Source: Plasmopara viticola
Lineage: Eukaryota > Oomycota > Peronosporomycetes > Peronosporales > Peronosporaceae
Assembly (NCBI GenBank): GCA_001695595.3
Contig: MBPM02000001.1
Location: 682,001-746,000, forward strand
Reading direction: 5' to 3'
DNA: 64,000 nt
The position numbers were made by a program, and so were the translations under genes. Positions within the stretch are counted from its first letter, which is position 1. The number at the start of each line of letters is the position of its first letter. Positions 48,901 to 58,733 of the stretch are shown one piece after another. The notes beneath the pieces are model-generated. The model was not told the origin of the DNA. It saw only the letters and a program-made list of their open reading frames with translations, and made no database searches.

Positions 48901-49214
48901 AAAAAGCATCTCCGCCTGAGGCGCTCCTGGATTCGTACAAATTTTATAGATACCACTACCACGTAGCACGTGGGATCAATGCCCTCAATTTCAATGAAAA
49001 CGTTGCAGGCCTTTCACGTACGAGTACATTTTAAGCCACTTCTCATTCGTCAATGTCTGTGGCGCCCCTGTGACAAGTGACGCCAGCGGCGGCTGCATAT
49101 CTCTCCATTCGTTCTCAAAGTTTACCTAAACTCAACCGGTAGATTCGAGCGATTACGAGGTGGAGTACAATACGTTGTAAAAGTACTTACCGTCGAAGTC
49201 CTGAGCAGCGACAT
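45960..49214 (-). CDS. cullin, CUL1/CUL2-type ubiquitin ligase scaffold
   Basis: Scaffold of a cullin-RING E3 ligase. The start ATG at 49212-49214 (MSLLRTST) opens exon 1 (49191-49214); exon 2 is 49022-49125 and exon 3 48745-48955, joined by 65- and 66-nt introns. Further short exons run to the stop at 45960. Cullin landmarks on the - strand: N-terminal repeats (ENEWRDMQPPL, EKWLKMYS, YKICTNPG, YISELFRYL), then EYLQETELL, the LLAKY block, DDKDIFKKYYSKFLAKRLI, GAWP and GRKLLWIH. The C-terminal neddylation domain begins EEDRKMSLQAAIVRVLK, with Lys in the usual position, and ends YVA. Not all middle exon borders were fixed. It shares a 90-bp intergenic with the RecQ gene. Confidence 0.85.
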
Positions 49215-49303
49215 CTATCGCTTTGTTGGTTGTCGCTGATGGCGGCGGCGGCGACTTCAAGATTGAACAGCAAGGTGTCTAGTGCGGAACGGTCGGTTGC
49301 AAA
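49215..49303. promoter_or_regulatory. bidirectional intergenic, cullin / RecQ
   Basis: Only about 90 bp separate the cullin ATG (49214, - strand) from the first candidate ATG of the RecQ gene (49304, + strand). Both promoters must lie here or inside the genes. No specific element was identified; the functional call is an inference from spacing. Confidence 0.45.
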
Positions 49304-51726
49304 ATGAGAGAAGGTATTGTTTGATTGTGCAATTTCTGTACCATCACTTTTCAAAACTCTGATTAACGCAAATGCGGAATTGACGCAGGTGGAGCAGGAG
49401 CTGCATGAAGTGGAAGAAGACTTGAATGCACTTATATTACGACCGAGTGAGCTGCTTGAAAGGAAAGGAGAGCTACAAAAGCGGCTGAAGTGTGAACAGA
49501 GTGGCAATAAAGCCGTCGCATTGAAATTCGCTGAAGAATCTGTGCAAGATTGGAAGGCGCACTTCCAGTGGACAGAACAGATTTACAAACTCCTCACAGA
49601 TACGGTAATGATAAAGTTGGTCAATTCTTATATTATCCGTAGCTAATGTAACACATTGCTGCAGTTTCACTTGCCAAAGTTTTGCTTGGTGAAGGAGGAA
49701 GTAATTAATGCGACGCTGTCCAAGCAAGATGTGTTCGTCAATATGCGTTCAGGGGGCGGCAAAAGTCTTTGTTACCAGATACTGGCATTGCTTCACGAGG
49801 TTTGGCTGCTGTATTGTCGTAGTGATTTCGTTGTCACTCGTTTAACGAATGTTATGTTGGTTTTAGCTTGCAGGTTCACCGTGGATTTTTCGCCGTTAAT
49901 TTCGCTTATCCAGGATCGGGTGATGCTGTTTAACGACATTGCTGGGGATGGAGCAGCGTGTCAATTATCAGGAGTACAGGCTCGTGCAGAAGCATCGACC
50001 ATCTATAAGTTGCTGCTGACATCCGACAGTGCACTGAAGATTTTGCTGACCACCCCTGAGAAACATGTTAAAAGCAAACTTCTCATGTCAAAGTTAAAAA
50101 GGCTTACCAGAGTGGTAGGCTGAAGCGCTTTGTTATCGACGAGGCTCATTGTTGCACTCAATGGGGGCTCGACTTTCGGAGTGTACGTCGAGGCTATACA
50201 GGATCTTAATGCAAAAATGATATTTCGCTAATGTTTTTTCCGTGCAGGACTATTCAAAGCTTGGAATTTTAAAGCGCCAATTTCCCGAAACGCTCATATT
50301 AGCACTGACAGCAATTGCGACGCCACGTCTTAAGAAGGATGTGAAGGCCATTCTCGAGATTCGGAATTGCATATCATTTCGGACTTCGTTTTTAAAAAAA
50401 ATTACATTTTAAGGTTCGTGGACTTATGTGGTGGCCACTTTCGCGGATAAATTCCGGTCTTATGTCACGGTATGACAAACACTGTGTGAAAAAAGAAAAG
50501 GCCAACGATGTCACTGCGATGGATGCTCTAGTCTGTATTTTTAAAACCTTTGCCTCCATCGATACCGGGATCGTGTACTGCTTAACAAGAAAAGAAGCAG
50601 AGCAAGTGACTCAGCACCTTTGTCAAGCGGGCATCCGGGCAGCATCTTACCATGCTTACATGGAGGGCAAGGATGACACACACATATCTTGGATCCGCAA
50701 TAAGCTACAGGTTGTTGTAGCGACCATCGCATTTGGTCTTGGAATCACTATGCGTTATCCAAGGTGTGATTACGTATTCACGCGATGCTACTATTGTAAA
50801 GTTGCTTGATGTGCAGTCTATAGAAGGCTACTATCAAGAACCAGGACGGGCCGGTCGTGATGGAAAGCCAGCGCAGTGCGTATTGATGTACAGACCGTCG
50901 AATGTGCTTCGTGTTTGCAATGTTGTTCAAACAGAAGTGGGAGGTATGCTTAATATGCGGTCAATGATCAGATATTGTGAGGAGCTTTCTCAATGCCGCC
51001 AGGCGATAATGGTATCATACTTTGAGTTCGTTCAAGTATGGCAGTCAAATGCTGGCATGGTTTGTGACTCTTAAGTATGTTGAGGGGATGGTGTCACAGA
51101 GAGTCGTCTGGGTCTTTGGCGTTATGTGACGGGGAGTGCGATAATTGTAAGCGAGACATTGAACTCGAAGGCGTAATTGATTTTTCAGACCATTCGAAAG
51201 CTCTTATTTCCATAATAGAAAATGCAAAGAAGGAGTAAGTAGTGAATATGTAATTGATGTATCTAAGAACGCCAAATGGGTCGCTGCGATGTACCAGGGA
51301 AAGACGTCATACGCTGAAGCAGCTAATTGACGAACCTAAGTCGAGAAAATCTGCTCAGGAATGGACAGACTTGGATCCAACTATTGCATCAATGTCTCGG
51401 GGCGTATTTGAAACTCTCGTTATCAACCTATTGTTAAAATGGAGAGTCTGCATAGACCGACTAAAGTTATACAAGCTGTGTCTAATTTATTCTATTTTAT
51501 TAGTTATTTATTCTTTAACTTTGTATGAATGTGCATAGTATCTCCAACCCGAGATCAGTTATACGGCGTACAACACGATTTGTCATTAACTGGGCCTCGA
51601 AGACAGCACTTGAGAGAGGACAGATTTAAAGTTCAACTCCCGCGATATATAGCGGGCGCAGCTGATGAATTGGAGTTTGCAGGCTCTTTCAATTCTTCAA
51701 AAAAAAGCGGTCAAATAAAATTATAG
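49304..51726 (+). pseudogene. RecQ1-like DNA helicase with apparent frameshifts
   Basis: 3'-5' DNA helicase of the RECQL1 type. Recognisable parts: N-terminal coiled segment (VEQELHEVEEDLNAL), an FHLPKF..EVINATLSKQDVF block, Walker A (RSGGGKSLCYQ), SPLISLIQD, TTPEKH, DEAH box (50138-50149) in FVIDEAHCCTQWGLDFR, GIVYCLTRKE, VVVATIAFGLGI, motif VI EPGRAGRDG, and a C-terminal zinc part (CRQAIM..., CDGECDNC). The frame breaks at a run of five A (50096-50100, where six restore it), near 50392-50412 at the expected FNRPN motif, and around 50750. Introns explain some jumps but not these. The gene may be a recent pseudogene or contain assembly indels. The start is uncertain. Confidence 0.7.
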
Positions 51727-51813
51727 AAATCGACTAAATAGGTATCGTGTTGTACTATCATGATGCACTTTGAGGCAAAAGGTGACAGGTGTTGCTGTAA
51801 CTATAAACATTGT

Positions 51814-53967
51814 CTAAAAAGGCCCGTCAAAACAAAAGGAAGCTTGAGAAATAGCAAGCGTCGGTTTGTTCTTGTGCATGGTGATCCTTTCGCGGTACTG
51901 AAGTCCATAATTCAATGGATCACCAGAACGAGGTGGAAGGGGTTCTCGTGGTGTGGGAGGCTTAATTGACAATTTTTGGCTGGAGTGACCAAGCATTAAT
52001 CGATGAGCTGCTGCCACTTGCATTGGCCCTGGCACTACCAACGCTTTCTTATCAGCTGCAGCCAACCACTGCGCCCTGTCTGTTCCAGAAAAACCAAAGC
52101 AATCTCGACCAAGCTGCTCCTTTTTTTGCGCACCTGACAACAGTGGCAACACCACTCCATCGCTGTCTACTTCTGGTCGGCGATGCTGTAGTGGTGCCAA
52201 AAATCGTAACTGTAACTCATCGATGGATTGCTGTGATGCGTCTAACATTTTGCGATATTTTAAAGCTCGCCGTGAGCCTGAAGAAGGTGGATATAGACGG
52301 ACGAAATCAATAAGTTGTTCTTCGTGACTGTCGTCTTGATTTTGCTGTTGGTCGTTGGCGTCTACAGAATCTATACGTGCAAAGTCGCTGATCCCTCTTC
52401 CGTACTTTCGCTGAAGACTACAATTTAGTTCTTCCTGGTTATCAAAATATTTGCTCACAATTGTGTCGAGATAACCCAATCGATCCGAGTTAAAATGAGC
52501 GTAGTAGTCGCTTAAAGCTTGACGAAGCTGGTCAGACTTTAACGGTAGCTGAAGTCCTTTCACTTTATTGTTTGCAGCTTCATATGTACCTTGCTTCGGC
52601 GATAAAAAATGTAATGGCGGCGTGCTACCATTTTGGCTATCACTATCCGTCAAACTAGTTCTAGAAGAGCTAGTGGGAACTTTTCCATAAAGTCTTTGCT
52701 GAAGTGCGCGGGTTTGCTCAAATTTATATTTCCTTTCAACGCTGGATGAAACATTCAAAAGATCAAAGGTTTGAGAAATGAGCGGCTCCTTCACGCTCCA
52801 ATCCAAAGGCGAATCGCAGCCAAAACTTGGCAAATGATTAACTTCCAACAGCCAAGGCTTGAGCTTTTCGTCGATCAGCACATCCATGCCCAAAATAGCA
52901 AAGGAGCAGGAGAGTGGTGCAGATGTGCACGTGGGAGACTCATGCTCATTCAAATTATCACCGACATCGTTGGCACTACCGGGGCGAGTAATGTTAGCTC
53001 CATTTTTGTCAAATTCATCTCTCATACTGCTAGTCTGAAGTCCAGATCTAGACGCTGAGTGTGTTCGGCGCAATTTTTTAAGAAACGTCGATTTATACTC
53101 ATGTGCTAACGTAGGCTGCACAGACAAAATTGTCTTCAGACAGATATCGCCGATTTGGTCCCAAAGTTCATCCACCTTTTCGCTTGCAAATTTTTCTCTT
53201 AACCACGTAAAGAACCATTTAAGGGATCGTTTGCTGCCTGTTTCTTCATTGGAATCTCCATTGTTAACTTCAAAATTGCTGGAGTGCTTATTCACGGCAT
53301 AATTAGTAAGGTGCATAAATCGTTGCTCGAGATTGTCTGCATTAGGACTCACATACTCAGCCGTGCACATTCGTACCAACCCATTGTTGAATATATACAC
53401 GCGGAGTGGTGAGCACGAAGTCAAAAGTACATAAATGCGTAGGTCAAACTTTTTACCATCAATAAGTAAAGGTCGAGCAACGTATTGCTGGGCGACCAGG
53501 ACATCTCCGCGCGGAATTTGTGCAAGTTTTCGTGTTAGAAATACTCCACGTCCTTGACACATATGGTCAGGCTTCACAATAAATGTCCGTTGGCTATCCC
53601 CTTCCGAGTTGAAGTTTTGCTGAAAATCATACTGGTCGAATGGTAGAATCCATGTTCGAGGTACAAAGTCAAACTCACCCGGAAACATTTTTTTCATGCG
53701 TTCCAAGTTTCGTGCTAATTTCGACTTGCACGCCAAGTTGGCCATTCCTGGAAAGTGGTTTACTTTCTGGTATGGCAGCAATCCCTTAAAAGTCGGGAGG
53801 ATGTCGGGCACATCGATCCAGTGTACATTGCACACAGACAACTTGCTGTCAGGCTTTTCATCCGTCACAAGCTTCCAACCCCGAGCTCGAGCTACACGGC
53901 GCACAACCTCGTACTTGCACAAGGTCACATTAATCCGGATGCGCTTCTTGTCTCGCTTCGAATTCAT
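51814..53967 (-). CDS. tubulin polyglutamylase, TTLL6/13-like
   Basis: ATP-grasp enzyme adding glutamates to tubulin tails, chiefly on axonemal and centriolar microtubules. Single exon; start at ATG 53965-53967 (MNSKRDKK; the longer frame begins with TTG), 717 aa. The TTL domain spans about residues 25-400. It has VKPDHMCQGRGVFL (about 131-144), YVARPLLIDGKKFDLRIYVLL (nucleotide and metal site), MHLTNYAVNKHS (about 218-229), and LLEVNHLPSFGCDSPLDW with the conserved Glu-Val-Asn. The C-terminal 300 residues are low-complexity and charged, as in long TTLLs. The stop lies 88 bp from the end of the convergent RecQ gene. Confidence 0.88.
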   Translation of the reverse strand: MNSKRDKKRIRINVTLCKYEVVRRVARARGWKLVTDEKPDSKLSVCNVHWIDVPDILPTFKGLLPYQKVNHFPGMANLACKSKLARNLERMKKMFPGEFDFVPRTWILPFDQYDFQQNFNSEGDSQRTFIVKPDHMCQGRGVFLTRKLAQIPRGDVLVAQQYVARPLLIDGKKFDLRIYVLLTSCSPLRVYIFNNGLVRMCTAEYVSPNADNLEQRFMHLTNYAVNKHSSNFEVNNGDSNEETGSKRSLKWFFTWLREKFASEKVDELWDQIGDICLKTILSVQPTLAHEYKSTFLKKLRRTHSASRSGLQTSSMRDEFDKNGANITRPGSANDVGDNLNEHESPTCTSAPLSCSFAILGMDVLIDEKLKPWLLEVNHLPSFGCDSPLDWSVKEPLISQTFDLLNVSSSVERKYKFEQTRALQQRLYGKVPTSSSRTSLTDSDSQNGSTPPLHFLSPKQGTYEAANNKVKGLQLPLKSDQLRQALSDYYAHFNSDRLGYLDTIVSKYFDNQEELNCSLQRKYGRGISDFARIDSVDANDQQQNQDDSHEEQLIDFVRLYPPSSGSRRALKYRKMLDASQQSIDELQLRFLAPLQHRRPEVDSDGVVLPLLSGAQKKEQLGRDCFGFSGTDRAQWLAAADKKALVVPGPMQVAAAHRLMLGHSSQKLSIKPPTPREPLPPRSGDPLNYGLQYRERITMHKNKPTLAISQASFCFDGPF

Positions 53968-54829
53968 AGATCCCTGTGTCAGCAACGCTTTAAGTAAGCG
54001 GCTGTCGTGAAAAGTGACACATACGATTGATCCGTCGCATGATTTAGGTCTATTTGCGGCAATAACGGCAAAAGTATTGGTATTGAATATTTTCGTATTT
54101 TTAATTAATAATTTAGGCTGTAATTTAGGCAGAGTTGAAGCTCTTAATCCCTTACATGTTTATACAAGACTATAAATGTGCATGTATATAAAGGAGTAAC
54201 GCAAAGATGAAAGTGTTACGTAATACACTCTGTAGTTTGCTGAGCTATTCGCCCGACCCAACACCAGGAAATATCAATACCTGTAGGATTCAATCGAAGA
54301 TAGTTTGCTTAAAAAAAAGTGGACGACTGTCACATAAAAGATGGGTGTGATACTTGGCCCGAAAAAGCTTATGGAGTACGGAATCCGTGCTCAGAAATGG
54401 GTCCGATAGCAACCAGCATCCCGCGCCATAAGACAGCTTGGTATCATTGTGTAGGTTTTGGTCAGTCTCTATATTGCTCAGTCGCGACTACAGCTCGCCC
54501 GCTATATGCTTGATCTTCGTGTATGCAATACGTATTAACATTTGCTTAAAATACGGAATGTTTCTGCCTTAAATTTGAATACTGTTCTATAAGTTTTCGA
54601 TTTTAGTATTATTTTGTCGAAAGCATGGGTCGAAGACAATGAAGAGGGCTGGATTATGACGGCAGCACGAATTGACCGAATCGTCACCATTGTATATGTT
54701 TGAAATTCTTGCCACGAGAATTTTGCCAAATGCTGCTAAATCTGCATTAGCTACCGCCATTCTGATGAAGACACAACACTTCAAACTAGGTTTTTGTCAC
54801 GTAATCGTAAAAAGGACATTACTGATCGG
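53968..54829. other. intergenic, nothing recognised
   Basis: Between the TTLL start and the CEP78-like 3' end, both on the - strand. It should hold the TTLL promoter. Only short, unconvincing frames. Confidence 0.35.
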
Positions 54830-57098
54830 CTATTCCTGCTTTTTCAATTCCATAAATTCAACTTGCTCGGCAAGAGAAGTAATTGAATTCTCGAGCTGCG
54901 CAATGATTTGTGCTTCAACCATAGAGATGCTTGGAGCTGACACCATCTTATTTTGAGTCTCCAACTTTGCTTGAAGCTGTTTGTTCTCAGTCTACTTGAA
55001 AATCGCGTCAGTCGATTAGCTGACAATATCAAACTTATAGTGCAGAGGAACTCACCTCGATCTTAACTACGTATTCTTGCATTCTTCTTTTCTCCCCCTC
55101 AAGAGAGCTCAAACGCTCGATCAGATACTCAATCTGCCGTCCAGTGCGCTAAAGTGAGTCATTCGTGTGCTTGTTCTCTACCTATTTGCCCACGCACCGT
55201 TTTGACGTGGCTATCTGCCGTTGAAGTAACGTTGTCAATAAAATCTTCGTCATCTTCCTCCTCTTCCTCTTGTTGATTGTTGTTGTCATCAAGAGATGCA
55301 CATGTGTTGTTGGCAGTAGGTAAGGGATGAACACGATCGATCCGACCTTTTGGAGAGGTCAAAGCGATTTTTTTAGATGCCGTCCTGGAAGTATCAAAAC
55401 CTTTTGTTGTCATCTCTTTTCCACGCGACTCGAGATAGCAGACTTCAACAATCGTGTCTTTGTCAATACCCCATTGCAGAAGCAACGCACCAAGTGCCAT
55501 TCGTTTCTCACGAGACTCTGTGGCAACTTGTTGAAGATAGCGACGGCGGTCGTACAAAATTGATTCAAGTGCACTTAGCGTAGTTGCTTCCGCTACGACA
55601 TCAACATTGCACGCTGTGTTAGTAAAAAGTATTAAATGTCCATCCTTTCGATAGACGCGTTTTAAAGCGCTACCTGTCTCTTTCAAGTTGCCAAGAGCGA
55701 GGACGGCTAGTGTTCGGTTGCGCTTGGTCAGCGTATCGACGAAAATCTCCGTTCCTTTGTGTGACAGATTATTCGCTCCAAGATTTAAGCCTGAACCATC
55801 AATTAATGAGCGAGTGGAAGCGACCACGTATTGCACATGGTCTTACCAAGTAGCCACTTGTCGTTGGAAAGTCCGTCGCATATCGCTTCAGCAGCAACAT
55901 CATCGAGATTATTGCGAAATAGATCTATCAGCAGGTCGGGTGACGACACGGTTGGCACAGTTTGATTACGTAGACTTGAGCTCCACACGGCTTCGTCTTT
56001 GATCACGCCGTGAAGCTGGCATACCAAAAATGTTGCACGTGTATAATAAGTATCTAAGCATTAACGAGGATAATATAGTAATTTGTACCGCGATGATTTT
56101 GGTGATAGCCTCTTTTGACTTGTCAGTGAGGTTGCATCCGGCCAAAGAAATCGTGTTCAAGTTCGGACACTTTCCAAGCGCGATTGCTATGGCTATTGTT
56201 TCAAACAAAGTGACGTTAGTGACTTGCAAAGCGAACACTTGAATAATCAAGCTTGAAAATACCTTCTAGCCCCTTATCACTTATGCCCGAACCGCTAAGG
56301 CTAACATCCGTAAGGTGATGGCAATGATCAAGAGCCTATTGCAAAATAGATTCAGGCGCGAAACTATCTTAGATCAGTCGTCCTAGCATACCTTATATAA
56401 AAGTGGTACGACCGCAAGAGATATCTTCACCCCAATAAGGTGAAATCGAATCAAAGATGGTGTTTTGAAGGCCGAAGCACAGGCAGACCTAGTGAACATA
56501 ATTAAGTTAGTCAAGCATAAACATTTCGTGTACATCTTACCTTACGACAAGTGCTGCTCCTTCTTTCTCATACGCATACGCTCTGCTGAGCCCCAAACGA
56601 TCAAATTTAGTTCTTAAGCCTATGGGTACATTAGAGATGGTAATCATAACAAAAAATATTCACAAATCTAAAATTTTAAAACCGCATCTAACCTCGATTT
56701 GTCACCACAGAGCCAAGTGACACTCGAATCTGTAGACAAGTCTTTGTCTTTTGCAGAAAGTTCATGTTGAAAGCGAGCTGTCGAGATACGAACATGCACA
56801 GTCTAATCAAAACCTGGACGGGTTTTCAGAACCTTGGTGTACACCTCACCTCGTCCTTTCCAAACCGGTCAAGCTTCAGTGCAAATTGTGCATTTTGCAA
56901 TGCCATCAACAACTTTGGGTCTGGATCCGCGTTCGTCTCAATGCAGGCATTGAGATACCGTCGCTGGTCAGCGGTATAAGACTCCTTTGATTTCAAAGTG
57001 GCGTGAGTGGGAAATGTGCTGATTCGACGCTTTTGCGACTTGACTGCAAGCACATGTTGCTTGCGCTTGTAGGATTCAATCGAGAACGACGGCGCCAT
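54830..57098 (-). CDS. CEP78: CEP78-like leucine-rich-repeat centrosomal protein
   Basis: Multi-exon - strand gene starting at ATG 57096-57098 (MAPSFSIESYKRKQ). Exon 1 ends at about 56829 with a GTGAGG donor. Leucine-rich repeats follow: HHLTDVSLSGSGISDKGLE at about 56.3 kb, CPNLNTISLAGCNLTDKSKEAI at about 56.1 kb, then KDEAVWSSSLR, NNLDDVAAEAICDGL and LNLGANNLSHKGTEIFVDTL. The order of repeats and the D/E-E-x-W-x-x-S-L-R element between them parallel CEP78, a centriole/cilium protein. After the repeats come a basic segment, a poly-Glu/Asp tract (about 55.25 kb) and a C-terminal coiled coil (QAKLETQNKM, MVEAQIIAQLENSI). Exon borders are only partly resolved and the family call rests on remembered similarity; NLRC- or LRRC34-like proteins are alternatives. 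Confidence 0.6.
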
Positions 57099-58733
57099 GG
57101 CTACACATAAGCAAAATCTTTAAGGGACTCGACGGCTGTTTCGTCATTGGGAGTTTTATGACATACGGTCAGGTAATAAAATAATAACTCAGAAAACAAA
57201 CGAAAGCTAAATTTTTTACTTTACAAGTACTGCTTGTAAGTATATGAGTGAATACATATTGACATAAAACAGTATTTGCGTAATCGTGTCAGCTAACAAC
57301 ATCTACTTTGTCGTGCGACCGCCGGATTATCAGGACTGTAATCAGTGGCTTTATTTCTTTTTTTTAAGAAGTAGTACCATATACGCATAACCATCGCTAC
57401 AATACTTGCTGGGTGTCGGTGGTTAGTAAAGGTGTTCAAAACATGTAGCAAGGTTTTCGCCTCGGCTAACCAGTAAGCTATTGTTGACACGACCGACACT
57501 GACAAACGAAGGTGGCTGACTGGGATGATCTAGAAGAAGTGTATTTTTCTAATTAGCGACCATCACTATCTTCGGTATTGAGAGATCGAAGTGTGCAATC
57601 AACTGCAATTCAAACACTGATTGCTTGAATATGTCTTGTCTAATCTCAAAAATTTGATAGGCAATCTAAATCACTTCCGCACTTATGCACTCCTGTCCAA
57701 TACAACGGCAAAGAGTTTGCGGATTACTTACGTAGCGCCTGTTGCTTCTAATTCCGTCGTTCAGTAATCTTTCTAGTATTGGTCCAGCGGCTCCCACAGG
57801 TTGTGTGAAGCAAGATACCGCGCCGCTCCACATTAGTCTCACGGCTCTTTGCTCTAATTATGAACTCTACATGGGAATATAGCTGCAATTGGCAGTCAAT
57901 AATGTAAAAAAAGTCGCTTTCGCCTCGCCGTAGACTTTCTCTATGATAAGCAAGAATTTACACTTTGACCATATAAGACGATTCCAACCCTTCGAGACCC
58001 AAAGTAGAATTCGGACGCCAAAAGCCGTGTGACTCATAAATTCCACATTTGGATCGACTGCCGCTCGTCTGAGCGCGTGATGTGATCTAATTATGTGGGA
58101 AAGTCGCCTTCCTTTTCGTTGTAAGCTGTTGGATCGATCGGCCGCTCAGTTCTCACATCCTTATAAGCTTCGACCTCATTATGGCAACATCAGCAATGGC
58201 TACAAGCACTATCATTTGCCGTATGGCCACTCGTCCTCGCTTTGCCAGTAACGTCGAGTGTGGTGGCAACCTTTGATGGGCAATCCCGAAGTCCTTAGGG
58301 TCGCTTTACCGCCTTAAAAGCTTCATGTAGTGAATCGTTGCGCTGACGTCTTCTTGGGAAGGACCAAGGTGTACGCCGACTCATGTCTCAATCGAACGAA
58401 TAAATATCAATATGATGGTGTTTCACTTTGCTTGTAAATACTGAACTTATCCTCTGGAATGGGTATGGTGCGATACATCATCCCTCTTCAATAAAGATGT
58501 CGACACTTTTTTTCATGTTTTTTAATCTTTTTTTTAAAATTAGGACATGATGTCTAACAATATCCTAAAGGCCGATTACTTACTTTTCACTGCCAAATGC
58601 ACCATCAATTAGCGATTTTTTTCAGACTTGGGTGTTTCTAAATGGGTTCTTTTGTGCCTCTAAATACAAGCGACTTCCGCGCCACCTCCTCAAAGATCCT
58701 GACTTTCGGGGGAATCCGCAAATACCAAGGAAC
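57099..58733. other. intergenic, nothing recognised
   Basis: 1.6 kb between divergent genes (CEP78-like - and RPN1 +). It has short frames only. The last 100 bp before 58734 include a pyrimidine-rich ACTTTTCACTGCC that might be an initiator, with weak support. Confidence 0.4.
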
